DNA from: Ponticoccus alexandrii
Lineage (GTDB): Bacteria > Pseudomonadota > Alphaproteobacteria > Rhodobacterales > Rhodobacteraceae
NCBI RefSeq assembly: GCF_016806125.1
Contig: NZ_CP047166.1
Span: 2,728,001-2,792,000 of the forward strand
Reading direction: 5' to 3'
Length of the DNA: 64,000 bases
A program made the position numbers and the translations under genes. Positions within the stretch are counted from its first letter, which is position 1. Every line of letters begins with the position of its first letter. This document shows, one piece after another, positions 39,839 to 49,200 of the stretch. Under the pieces are notes generated by a model. That model was given only the letters and a program-made list of their open reading frames with translations. It did not search any database and was not told the origin of the DNA.

Positions 39839-40738
39839 TCATAACGAGAGTCTGCAGGTTGGATCTGGGTATTCGGTTTCCCCGTTTGGCGCAAGCGCGC
39901 CGGGCGCGGAGCCCTCTAATTGCTCAAGCGCTCGGCGCGCTTGCTGTGGTGTCTGGTTGCCCAGGGAAGAGTGCGGCCTGACCGTGTTGTAGTCGTAGCG
40001 CCAGAGGGCGAGCTTTCGCCGCGCATCGTCCAGACTGTCGAATATCTCCTCGTTCAGAAGTTCGTCCCGGAGGCTTCCGTTGAAGCTTTCGATGAAAGCG
40101 TTTTGCTGGGGCTTACCCGGATCGATGTAATGCCACGGCACGGTATTCCCATCGGCCCATTTCAGGACGGCCCGACTGGTGAACTCAGTTCCATTATCAC
40201 TGACAATGCAGCCGGGTTTGCCGTAGATCCGGATCAGTGCGCTGAGCTCGCGCGCGACTCGTGCGCCGGAGAGGCTGGTATCGGCAACCAAGCCCAGGCA
40301 TTCCCGGGTGCAATCGTCGATCACCGCCAAAATCCGAAATTTTCGCGACGCACCGAAGCTATCGGACACGAAGTCCAAGGACCAGCGTGCATTGGGATAC
40401 GCGGCGCCAGGCATCGGTGTCCTTGTCCCGCGCGCCCGTTTCCGGCCACGTCGTCGCTTCACGGACAAACCCTCTTCCCGGTAGATCCGGTAAAGTTTCT
40501 TGTGGTTCATGCTCATGCCCTTGCGTTCCAGCAGCACCCCGATCCGGCGGTAGCCGAACCGACGTCGCTTGCCGGCGATCTCCTGCATCTCCTTGCGGAT
40601 CTCGGCACAGTCCGGCGGGCGTTCACGCCGGACTGTCCTTGGATCGACACCAACCAGCTTGCACGCTCTGCGCTGCGAGATGTCATGATCCCGCATCACT
40701 CGGAGCGCCGCGTCTCGCCGCTTCGTCAATGTCGTCAA
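39839..40738 (-). CDS. IS3-family transposase OrfB (catalytic)
   Basis: A 299-aa protein starting at a TTG that overlaps the OrfA stop (TTGA). HTH_21 sequence ([20 protein letters not shown]) precedes the rve integrase core with the DDE residues: [24 protein letters not shown] and [22 protein letters not shown]-type ending is seen as [13 protein letters not shown]3 transposases are normally made as an OrfAB fusion by -1 frameshifting, so damage in OrfA should prevent the active form. Confidence 0.93.
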   Translation of the reverse strand: MTTLTKRRDAALRVMRDHDISQRRACKLVGVDPRTVRRERPPDCAEIRKEMQEIAGKRRRFGYRRIGVLLERKGMSMNHKKLYRIYREEGLSVKRRRGRKRARGTRTPMPGAAYPNARWSLDFVSDSFGASRKFRILAVIDDCTRECLGLVADTSLSGARVARELSALIRIYGKPGCIVSDNGTEFTSRAVLKWADGNTVPWHYIDPGKPQQNAFIESFNGSLRDELLNEEIFDSLDDARRKLALWRYDYNTVRPHSSLGNQTPQQARRALEQLEGSAPGALAPNGETEYPDPTCRLSL

Positions 40739-41041
40739 CTCTTTCCCAGCAGGTCTTTCAGAACCACGTTGTCCAGCATGGTATCGGCCAGTAGCCGCTT
40801 GAGCTTGGCATTCTCGTCTTCCAGCGCCTTCAGCCTTGCCGCCTCGGACACTTCCATCCCGCCATACTTAGCTTTCAGCTTGTAGAACGTCGCCGTGCTT
40901 AGGCCATGCCTGCGGCACACCTCGGCGGTGGGCATACCGTTCTGCGCTACGATTGATCCACTGGATCAATCGCTTAACGCTTGAACCCTGTTCCTTGATC
41001 ATCCCAATGATTTGCGCCTCGGTAAAACGGCTCTTTCGCAT
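40735..41041 (-). pseudogene. IS3-family OrfA interrupted by a 46-bp palindromic insert
   Basis: OrfA starts at 41041 (RKSRFTEAQIIGMIKEQ, RBS GGAG) and continues after the insert as PTAEVCRRHGLSTATFYKLK. The span is 307 bp; subtracting 46 bp gives 261, exactly the 86-codon OrfA expected for the family. The extra segment contains a perfect 23-bp inverted repeat at 40950-40972. It shifts the frame inside the helix-turn-helix. Confidence 0.8.
40950..40972. repeat. 23-bp palindrome in the OrfA insertion
   Basis: CGATTGATCCA, one central C, then TGGATCAATCG. It is A/T-richer than the surrounding IS sequence and of unknown origin. Confidence 0.8.
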
Positions 41042-41308
41042 CTGTCTGCTCCTTCAAAAGGTTGAGCAAACTCTACATCAGAACGAGGGAAGTTCCGGGG
41101 GGCAGGTCACGCGACAAACCAGTCCGCCGCGAAATCTCGCGGATGGGCAACTTATCCCGAAGTGCCCAACGTCGAATGACGCTCAAAATATCCATGTCGA
41201 TCACTCCAATGACCCCCGACAAATCCCGTCAGGGGAAGGGTTCCACATGGGTCAATTCTCAGTGACACTTTCTATCGTGGCTGGGTCAGTTCTCAGTGAC
41301 ATCCAACA

Positions 41309-41614
41309 GCCTAGCGATTCACGGGCACTGTGCGACGCTCAAGGAACAGGGCGAAGCGCCCCATTGACCGGACGGGAACACGCGACGCTCTTGTTTTTGC
41401 TGAAGATCGCTTCGAAAAGACGATCCTTAACCGGAACGCCTGCAATGTATCGGAAAGGGTAGCGCCGTCCCGCGGGGTGGCGCATAAGCGCCGCCCCAGG
41501 GGGGCGGGTCATGCCGAAGGCATGTCTCTGGCATGACGCAGCCCGGCGTGCCGCCGGGCGGGACAGCCCTTTGACTTCCACATTCCATGACAATCAACGG
41601 GCAACGGTCCGCCC
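41309..41614. other. Region between the IS element and uvrD, with a MarR-like 3' fragment
   Basis: 306 bp. It opens with the right target duplication. At 41356-41412 the plus strand can encode PLTGREHATLLFLLKIA, very close to the last residues of the intact MarR (PLTAREQATLLRLLLKIA), but no start or DNA-binding part is present. Further on, GTCATGCC/GGCATGAC near 41509-41536 can form a hairpin, and this may end uvrD transcription. Confidence 0.55.
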
Positions 41615-43972
41615 TCAGAACGGCACGTCATCCGCCGCGCAGATGAACCGAGCCACGACCTTCTTCGTCCCCGCCTTCTCGAAAGCGATCTCCAGCTTGT
41701 CGCCCTCAATGCCCTCGACGCTGCCGTAGCCGAACTTCTGGTGGAACACCCGCTCGCCCACCGTGTAGGCGGACACCGCCTGCAGGTCGATCACCGTCGA
41801 GGTGCTCTCGCGCGGCTGGCTGATGGGGCGCTGGCCCTGCCGCTCCTGCAACCGCCGCCAACCGGGCGAATTGTAGACATTCGCCTCCGCCGCGCGGTCA
41901 TGCAGGGTCGACCCCACGCTGCCCATGCCCATCGCAGCACCGCCACCCGGTCCGCCGTAAAGCCCCGGCGGCGTCAGCACCTCCACATGCTCTTCGGGCA
42001 GTTCGTCCACGAAGCGCGAGGGCAACTGCGACTGCCACTGCCCGAACACCCGCCGGTTGCCCGCGAAGGAGATCGTGCAGACCTCCTCGGCCCGCGTGAT
42101 GCCGACATAGGCCAGCCGCCGCTCTTCCTCGAGCCCCTTCACGCCACTTTCGTCCATGCTGCGCTGGGACGGGAACAGCCCGTCCTCCCAGCCCGGCAGG
42201 AAGACCGCCGGAAACTCCAGCCCCTTGGCGGCGTGCAGCGTCATGATCGAGACCTTCGCCCCCTGCTCGTCGCTCTCGTTGTCCATGACGAGGCTGACGT
42301 GTTCGAGGAACCCCTGCAGGTTCTCGAATTGCTCCAGCGCCTTGACCAGTTCCTTGAGGTTCTCCAGCCGGCCCGGCGCCTCGGGTGTCTTGTCGTTCTT
42401 CCACATCGCCGTGTAGCCCGACTCGTCGAGGATCACCTCGGCCAGTTCCATATGGGTCATCGCTGCGTCGCCGGTCATCCGGCCCCAGCGCGCCAGCCCC
42501 ACGACCAACTCGCCCAGCGCCTTGGCGCCCTTGCCCTTGATGGCCCCCTGCTCCACCGCCAGCGCCGCGCCGTCCAGAAGCGAGACGCCATTGGCGCGCG
42601 CGATGGTCTGGATCGTCTGCTGCGCCTTGTCGCCAAGGCCGCGCTTGGGGGTGTTCACGATCCGCTCGAAGGCAAGATCGTCGGACGGAGACACCACCAG
42701 CCGGAAATAGGCCATGGCATCGCGGATCTCCATCCGCTCGTAGAAGCGCGGGCCGCCGATCACCCGGTAGGGCATGCCGATGTTCAGGAAGCGATCCTCG
42801 AAGGCGCGCATCTGATGCGAGGCGCGCACCAGAATCGCCACCTCGTCCCGCGAGAACGGCCGCATCCGGCGCGTGCCGGACTGCATCGCCTCGATTTCCT
42901 CGCCGATCCAGCGCGCCTCTTCCTCGCCGTCCCAATGGCCGATCAGGCGGACCTTCTCGCCCTCCTGCGCCTCTGTCCACAACTCCTTGCCAAGGCGCGA
43001 GGCATTGCCCCGGATCACCCCGGAGGCTGCGGCGAGGATATGCGGGGTCGAGCGGTAGTTCTGTTCCAGCCGGACCACATGGGCGCCGGGAAAATCCTTT
43101 TCGAACCGCAGGATGTTGCCCACCTCGGCGCCGCGCCAGCCGTAGATCGACTGGTCGTCGTCGCCCACGCAGCAGACGTTCTTGTGCGCCGAGGCCAGAA
43201 GCCGCAGCCAGAGGTACTGCGCGACGTTGGTGTCCTGATACTCGTCCACGAGGATGTAGCGGAACCAGCGCTGATACTGGTCGAGCACGTCCTCGTGGGT
43301 CTGGAAGATCGTAACCATGTGCAAGAGCAGGTCGCCGAAGTCGGTGGCATTCAGCTCGCGCAGGCGTTCCTGATAGGCCTTGTAAAGCGCCACGCCCTTG
43401 TGGTTGTAGGCCCCCGCATCGGCGGCGGGCACGCGGTCGGCCGTCAGTGCGCGGTTCTTCCAGTCGTCGATGATCGAGGCAAGCTGCCGCGCGGGCCAGC
43501 GCTTATCGTCTATCCCCGCCGCCTGCACCAGTTGCTTGAGCAGCCGCAACTGGTCGTCGCTGTCGAGAATCGTGAAGTTCGACTTCAGCCCCACCAGTTC
43601 TGCGTGCCGCCGCAAGAGCTTCACGCAGATCGAGTGGAAGGTGCCGAGCCAAGGCATCCCCTCAACCGTCTGGCCCAGCATGCCCGAGATGCGATTCTTC
43701 ATCTCGCGCGCGGCCTTGTTGGTGAAGGTCACGCAGAGGATCTCGTTCGGGCGCGCGCGGCCCGTCATCAACAGGTGGACCACCCGCGCGGTCAGCGCCT
43801 TGGTCTTGCCGGTGCCTGCCCCCGCCAGCATCAGCACGGGGCCGTCCATGGTTTCCACCGCTTGCCGCTGGGCCGGGTTCAGCCCGTCGAGATAGGGCGC
43901 GGGCCGCGCCGCCATGGCGCGCGCGGACAGCGAGGAGGCCTCGAAGGCATCGAAATCGTCGAAACTGCTCAT
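41615..43972 (-). CDS. uvrD: ATP-dependent DNA helicase UvrD/PcrA
   Basis: A 785-aa superfamily 1 helicase for nucleotide excision and mismatch repair. Motifs in order: Q motif LNPAQRQAVE, Walker A LAGAGTGKTKALTARV (residues 49-64), VDEYQDTNVAQ (motif II), DDDQSIYGWRGA (III), LEQNYRST (IV), IMTLHAAKGLEF (V) and YVGITRAEE (VI). The C-terminus (YTVGERVFHQKFGYGSVEGI) has the Tudor-like RNA polymerase-contacting domain typical of PcrA/UvrD. Confidence 0.95.
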   Translation of the reverse strand: MSSFDDFDAFEASSLSARAMAARPAPYLDGLNPAQRQAVETMDGPVLMLAGAGTGKTKALTARVVHLLMTGRARPNEILCVTFTNKAAREMKNRISGMLGQTVEGMPWLGTFHSICVKLLRRHAELVGLKSNFTILDSDDQLRLLKQLVQAAGIDDKRWPARQLASIIDDWKNRALTADRVPAADAGAYNHKGVALYKAYQERLRELNATDFGDLLLHMVTIFQTHEDVLDQYQRWFRYILVDEYQDTNVAQYLWLRLLASAHKNVCCVGDDDQSIYGWRGAEVGNILRFEKDFPGAHVVRLEQNYRSTPHILAAASGVIRGNASRLGKELWTEAQEGEKVRLIGHWDGEEEARWIGEEIEAMQSGTRRMRPFSRDEVAILVRASHQMRAFEDRFLNIGMPYRVIGGPRFYERMEIRDAMAYFRLVVSPSDDLAFERIVNTPKRGLGDKAQQTIQTIARANGVSLLDGAALAVEQGAIKGKGAKALGELVVGLARWGRMTGDAAMTHMELAEVILDESGYTAMWKNDKTPEAPGRLENLKELVKALEQFENLQGFLEHVSLVMDNESDEQGAKVSIMTLHAAKGLEFPAVFLPGWEDGLFPSQRSMDESGVKGLEEERRLAYVGITRAEEVCTISFAGNRRVFGQWQSQLPSRFVDELPEEHVEVLTPPGLYGGPGGGAAMGMGSVGSTLHDRAAEANVYNSPGWRRLQERQGQRPISQPRESTSTVIDLQAVSAYTVGERVFHQKFGYGSVEGIEGDKLEIAFEKAGTKKVVARFICAADDVPF

Positions 43973-44097
43973 GCGCGCAGTCTAACGCCTGCGATGCGCA
44001 AGGGAAAGATGTGTTCGCGAAACGTTCCCCAGCTTTCCCCGGCAATTTCCCGCTTGGCCGGATCAGGGGCGCCTTGACCCTCGTCCCCTTTCGGGCG

Positions 44098-44889
44098 TCA
44101 GGCCCCCATGGCCATCAGCTGATGGTGCGGAGCGACACGGCGGCGGCGTGTGGCAAAGACCGGTGCCGGGTCGTCCTGCTCTGCTGCAGAAGCGCGCGCG
44201 GCCACCATCTGTGCCAGCGCGGTCTGCCGCGGCGCCGGGGCCATGGTCGCATCCGCCGCGCTGGACGGGAACGGCACGTTCTCTGCCGGCGCGGATCTTT
44301 GCGCGACCGGCGCCGCCGCATCCTGCCCGCCCGCTTCCGACCAAGAGGGTTCTGTCTCGGCATGGCCCCCGTCAGCCGGTGCAGAAGGCGGCGCGTGATC
44401 TGCCCACGCAACCGCCGCCTCATTTGGCGCCATCTCCGGCGCCTGCTGCCTGTCGGGAACCACCTGCCCCGCCGCATCCGGCGCGCCCTCTGCGGTCATG
44501 CTCTTTGCCGCCGCGACCCGCGCGATGGTCCGCCCCGCAAGAGAGGCCTGCGCCATGCGCGCCACCATCGCGGGGGGCACGTCGGCCTCCAGCACGCAAT
44601 GCACGGACTGGAATACCTCTGTATAGGTATCCGTCACGCTGGCCACGTTCCGCGTCAGCACCAGCGTCACAAGACGCGGGTTGCGCCGTTCCGCCAGCGC
44701 GATGATCTCGCCCGTGCGGCGCCCCGCCACCTCTGCATCCAGCACCAGCAGGTCGACCACGGCCCGGCGCAGGCAACAGTCCGCCACCGCCAGAGACCCG
44801 CTGCCGGTGACGTGAATCCCCGCCTCCAGAAAGGCGATCTGGATCAGGTCCAGCCGGGTCGGGCGGGAATCGACAATCATGGCATGCAT
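44098..44889 (-). CDS. Degenerate receiver-domain protein with disordered tail
   Basis: A 263-aa protein. Residues 1-120 look like a response-regulator receiver: MIVDSRPTRLDLIQIAFLEA, and VDLLVLDAEVAGRRTGE with the aspartate in the phospho-acceptor place. The usual second acidic pair near the N-terminus and the conserved lysine after strand 5 are not seen, so phosphorylation is doubtful. Residues 130-263 are Ala/Pro/Glu-rich and disordered, ending VAPHHQLMAMGA. No output domain. ATG 44887-44889 has AAGGAG upstream. It is divergent from the lldD-like gene, 100 bp apart. Confidence 0.55.
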   Translation of the reverse strand: MHAMIVDSRPTRLDLIQIAFLEAGIHVTGSGSLAVADCCLRRAVVDLLVLDAEVAGRRTGEIIALAERRNPRLVTLVLTRNVASVTDTYTEVFQSVHCVLEADVPPAMVARMAQASLAGRTIARVAAAKSMTAEGAPDAAGQVVPDRQQAPEMAPNEAAVAWADHAPPSAPADGGHAETEPSWSEAGGQDAAAPVAQRSAPAENVPFPSSAADATMAPAPRQTALAQMVAARASAAEQDDPAPVFATRRRRVAPHHQLMAMGA

Positions 44890-44989
44890 CGTGAAAGACT
44901 CCTTCTGGCAGCGTTTCGGACAGACTCGCCAAAGCCGCTTAAAATATGTTGAAGATTTGCGAGGATCACCGCGCAGTGCCAGAGGACCC

Positions 44990-46147
44990 ATGGATCATCA
45001 CAGCCGATACCTGACCGTCGAGGACCTGCGCCGCCGCGCCCGCGCCCGTGTGCCGCATTTCGCCTTTGCCTATCTCGACACCGCCACCGGCACCGGGGCC
45101 GCCGCACGCCGCAACCGCGAGGCGCTGGACCGGGTCCGGTTCATGCCGTCGATCCTGCACGGCGAACCGACCCCCGACTTCGAGACATCGTTTCTGGGGG
45201 ATAGCTATGCGCTGCCGCTGGGCATGGCGCCGGTCGGGCAGTCCGGGCTGCTCTGGCCCGGGGCGGAACGGATGCTGGCCGGGCATGCCCGCAAGGCCCG
45301 CCTGCCCTATTGCTTGTCCAACGTCGCCAATGCCGCGCCGGAAGAAATCGGCCCGCTGACCGGCGGCAAGGGCTGGTTCCAGCTGTATCCGCCGCGTGAC
45401 GAAGCCATCCGGCTCGACATGCTGAAACGCCTTCGGGACAATGGCTTCGACACGCTGGTCTTTACCGTGGACGTCCCCGTCGCGGCGCGGCGCGAGGCGC
45501 AGGTGCGGGGCGGCCTTGTCCAGCCGCCGCGCCTGACCCCGCGCATCTTCCTGCAATGCCTGCGCACGCCCGCGTGGTCTCTGGCCCGCGCCCGCGCCGG
45601 GATGCCGCGCATGGAAACGCTGATGAAATACGCCGACGACAACACGCCGCGCGACCCCACCAAACACGTTGGCTACCTGCTGCGCACCGCGCCGGACTGG
45701 TCCTACCTCGGCTGGCTGCGCAAGCACTGGACCGGCAAGCTGATCGTCAAGGGCGTCCTGAAACCCGAGGACGCAACCCGGCTGGAATCCGAGGGCGCCG
45801 ACTCGCTTTGGGTCTCCACCCACGGGGGGCGTCAGTTCGATGGCGCTCCGGCCGCAATCGACTGCCTGCCCGCCGTGCGCGCCGCAACCGCTCTGCCGAT
45901 CCTCTTCGATAGCGGCATCGAGGGCGGTCTCGACGTGCTGCGGGCCATCAGCCTTGGTGCCGACATGGTGATGCTGGGTCGCGCCTGGCTTTACGCGGTC
46001 TGCGCCCTGGGCGAGGCCGGCCCGGCACATCTGACGGAACTGCTTCACCGCGACCTGATCGCCAATATCGGCCAGCTGAGCGCGTCCCGGGCGGAGGCAC
46101 TGCGTGGTCACGCAATCTTTGCAAACCCACACCCGCTGCCCGAATAA
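44990..46147 (+). CDS. lldD: FMN-dependent alpha-hydroxy acid dehydrogenase (L-lactate dehydrogenase type)
   Basis: A 385-aa flavoprotein of the lactate/glycolate/mandelate oxidase family, usually membrane-associated, feeding electrons to quinone. FAFAYLDTATGTG at the N-terminus, LIVKGVLKPEDA with the FMN-contacting lysine, and the active-site loop THGGRQFDGAPA (catalytic His near residue 277) are visible. FDSGIEGGLDVLRAISLGAD binds the FMN phosphate. AGAGGACCC precedes the ATG at 44990. Lactate is the likeliest substrate, but other 2-hydroxy acids cannot be excluded. Confidence 0.85.
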   Translation: MDHHSRYLTVEDLRRRARARVPHFAFAYLDTATGTGAAARRNREALDRVRFMPSILHGEPTPDFETSFLGDSYALPLGMAPVGQSGLLWPGAERMLAGHARKARLPYCLSNVANAAPEEIGPLTGGKGWFQLYPPRDEAIRLDMLKRLRDNGFDTLVFTVDVPVAARREAQVRGGLVQPPRLTPRIFLQCLRTPAWSLARARAGMPRMETLMKYADDNTPRDPTKHVGYLLRTAPDWSYLGWLRKHWTGKLIVKGVLKPEDATRLESEGADSLWVSTHGGRQFDGAPAAIDCLPAVRAATALPILFDSGIEGGLDVLRAISLGADMVMLGRAWLYAVCALGEAGPAHLTELLHRDLIANIGQLSASRAEALRGHAIFANPHPLPE

Positions 46148-46233
46148 TACGCAAATACCCTTGCGCTGCGGCGCGGCGTGGGCTTCAAATCGCCGGAACC
46201 ATCGCCAGTTGGCGTGACAGACGAGGAGTTCTC

Positions 46234-49200
46234 ATGGCCGATTTCCAGAAGATCCTGATCGCCAACCGCGGCGAGATTGCCATCCGTATCATGCGCGCCG
46301 CCAACGAGATGGGGAAGAAGACGGTCGCCGTCTACGCCGAAGAGGACAAGCTGGGTCTGCACCGCTTCAAGGCGGACGAGGCCTATCGCATCGGCGAGGG
46401 TCTGGGGCCGGTGCAGGCCTACCTCTCGATCGAGGAAATCATCCGCGTCGCCAAGGAAGCCGGCGCCGATGCGATCCACCCGGGCTATGGCCTGCTGTCC
46501 GAGAACCCCGATTTCGTCGATGCCTGCGACGCGGCGGGCATCACCTTCATCGGCCCCCGGGCGGAGACCATGCGCGCCCTTGGCGACAAGGCCTCGGCCC
46601 GCAAGGTGGCGGTCGAAGCGGGCGTGCCGGTCATCCCCGCCACCGAGGTGCTGGGCGACGATTGGGAAGCCATCGCCAAAGAGGCTGAGGAAATCGGCTA
46701 TCCGCTGATGCTCAAGGCCTCCTGGGGTGGTGGCGGGCGCGGCATGCGCCCCATCGAAGGCCCCAAGGAACTGAAGGACAAGATCCTCGAAGGCCGCCGC
46801 GAGGCCGCCGCCGCCTTCGGCAACGACGAGGGCTACCTCGAGAAGATGATCACCCGCGCGCGCCACGTCGAGGTGCAGATCCTCGGCGACAAGCAGGGCA
46901 CGATCTACCACCTGTACGAGCGGGACTGCTCGGTCCAGCGCCGCAACCAGAAGGTCGTGGAACGCGCCCCCGCGCCCTACCTGAGCGAGGCCCAGCGCGA
47001 GGAAATCTGCGAGCTTGGCCGCAAGATCTGCGCCCATGTGAACTACGAATGCGCGGGCACCGTCGAGTTCCTGATGGATATGGACACCGGGTCCTTCTAC
47101 TTCATCGAGGTCAACCCGCGCGTGCAGGTGGAACACACCGTCACCGAGGAAGTGACCGGCATCGACATCGTGCAGGCGCAGATCCTGATCGCCGAGGGCA
47201 AGTCGCTCTCCGAGGCGACCGGCAAGGCCAGCCAGTACGACGTGCGCCTCACCGGCCACGCGTTGCAGACCCGGATCACAACAGAGGATCCGACCAACAA
47301 CTTCATCCCCGACTATGGCCGTATCACCGCCTATCGCTCGGCCACCGGCATGGGCATCCGTCTGGACGGCGGCACCGCCTACGCGGGCGGCGTGATCACG
47401 CGCTACTACGATTCGCTTCTGGTCAAGGTCACCGCCAAGGCGCCGACGCCCGAGAAGGCGATCAAGCGCATGGACCGCGCGCTGCGCGAATTCCGCATTC
47501 GGGGCGTGACCACGAACATCGAATTCGTCATCAACCTGCTGAAACACCCCACGTTCCTGTCGAACCAGTACACAACCAAGTTCATCGACACGACGCCGGA
47601 TCTCTTCGACTTCAAGAAGCGCCGCGACCGGGGCACCAAGGTCCTGACCTACATCGCCGACATCACCGTGAACGGCCACCCAGAGGTTCAGGGCCGCGCG
47701 CGGCCCCACCCCGACCTGAAGCCCGCGAAAGCGCCGAAGGTCCCGCACGAGGCCCCGCCCCCGGGCACCCGCACGCTGCTGGACGAACAGGGCCCGCAGG
47801 CGGTCGTGGACTGGCTGACCCAGCAGAAACAGGTGCTGATCACCGACACCACCATGCGCGACGGCCACCAGTCGCTGCTGGCCACGCGGATGCGCTCGCT
47901 CGACATGATCAAGGTCGCGCCCGCCTATGCGCATAACCTGCCGCAGCTCTTCTCCGTGGAATGCTGGGGCGGCGCCACCTTCGACGTGGCCTACCGCTTC
48001 CTGCAGGAATGCCCGTGGCAGCGCCTGCGCGACCTGCGCGCCGCAATGCCCAACCTCATGACGCAGATGCTGCTGCGCGGCGCCAATGGCGTGGGCTACA
48101 CCAACTACCCCGACAACGTGGTGCAGTTCTTCGTGAAGCAGGCGGCAGAGACCGGCGTCGACGTCTTCCGCGTCTTCGACTCGCTGAACTGGGTCGAGAA
48201 CATGCGCGTCGCAATGGATGCGGTTCTGGAGTCCGGGAAGATCCTCGAAGGCACCGTCTGCTATACCGGTGACATCCTCGATCCCGACCGCGCCAAGTAT
48301 GACCTGAAATACTACGTCGCCATGGGCAAGGACCTGAAAGAGGCCGGCGCGCATATCCTCGGGCTGAAGGACATGGCGGGGCTGCTGAAGCCCTCCGCCG
48401 CCGCCCTTCTGGTCAAGACGCTGAAGGAAGACGTCGGCCTGCCGATCCACTTCCACACGCACGACACCTCTGGCGCGGCCATCGCCACGATCATGGAGGC
48501 CGCCCGCGCGGGCGTCGACGTGGTCGACTGCGCCATGGACGCGCTGTCGGGCAACACCTCGCAGCCGACGCTGGGCTCGGTGGTCGAGGGCCTGCGCCAC
48601 ACCGAGCGCGAGACCGGGCTGGATATCGCCGCGATCCGCGAGATCTCCAATTACTGGGAGGCGGTGCGCGGCCAGTACGCGGCCTTCGAATCCAGCATGC
48701 AAGCCCCCGCGTCAGAGGTCTACCTGCACGAGATGCCCGGCGGGCAGTTCACGAATCTAAAGGCGCAGGCGCGCTCCATGGGGCTGGAAGAGCGCTGGCA
48801 CGAGGTCGCCCAGACCTATGCCGACGTGAACCAGATGTTCGGCGATATCGTGAAGGTCACGCCCTCTTCCAAGGTGGTGGGCGACATGGCCCTGATGATG
48901 GTGTCGCAGGGCCTGACCCGCGCGGATGTCGAGGACCCGAAAAAGGACCTCTCCTTCCCCGATTCCGTCATCGACATGATGAAGGGCAATCTCGGCCAGC
49001 CCCCGGGTGGCTGGCCCAAGGGCGTCCAGAAGAAAATCCTGAAGTCCGAAAAACCCTTCACCGAACGCCCGGGCCTCAAGGCCGCCCCGGTCGATATCGA
49101 GGAGAAGCGCAAGGAACTGGACGCGACGCTCGAAGACGTGACCTTCGACAACGAGGACCTGAACGGATATCTCATGTATCCCAAGGTCTTCACCGAATAC

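Larger units (their letters stand above)
39813..41109 (-). mobile_element. IS3-family element inside istA
   Basis: 1297 bp with terminal repeats starting TGACCTGCCCCCCG at each end (left at 39813, right complement ending at 41109) and further matches to CCCTCGTTC. The flanking 4-bp duplication is CGCG (39809-39812 and 41110-41113). It encodes OrfA (frameshifted) and OrfB on the minus strand. Confidence 0.93.
38365..41195 (-). pseudogene. istA: IS21-family transposase IstA, split by an IS3-family element
   Basis: The DDE transposase starts at 41195 (LSVIRRWALRDKLPIREISR, RBS GGAG), runs to the IS3 element at 41109 and resumes at 39812 with NTIRRYLRAG. The IS3 insert lies in the helix-turn-helix codons; removing it with one 4-bp duplication restores RTGLSRNTIRRYLRAG and an exact 509-codon frame. 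The catalytic core (FQFDWSEDYA, then GIYDNMRTAVD and WEKGQVEKNV) is intact in the larger piece, but the separated N-terminal DNA-binding part makes it inactive. Confidence 0.92.
37512..41308 (-). mobile_element. IS21-family insertion sequence, interrupted by an IS3-family element
   Basis: The ends are inverted repeats starting TGTTGGATGTCACTGAGAAC (left, 37512; right complement ending 41308). Inner repeats of the TCACTGAGAAYTGACCC type (near 41262-41275) resemble the multiple transposase-binding sites of IS21 elements. Without the 1297-bp IS3 element and its 4-bp duplication the element would be 2496 bp, the normal IS21 size. It carries istA (broken by the IS3 element) and istB. The 9-bp duplication flanks it. 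Confidence 0.93.

Noticed and set aside
37512-41308. Integrative element or genomic island boundary at the tRNA-Gly genes and IS element
   Set aside because: The tRNA genes are 10 kb from the transposons, no integrase or tRNA-fragment repeat is visible, and gene composition on both sides is similar.
46108-48702. 864-codon minus-strand frame opposite pyruvate carboxylase
   Set aside because: High G+C genes often leave antisense frames open; the sense strand encodes a complete biotin enzyme.
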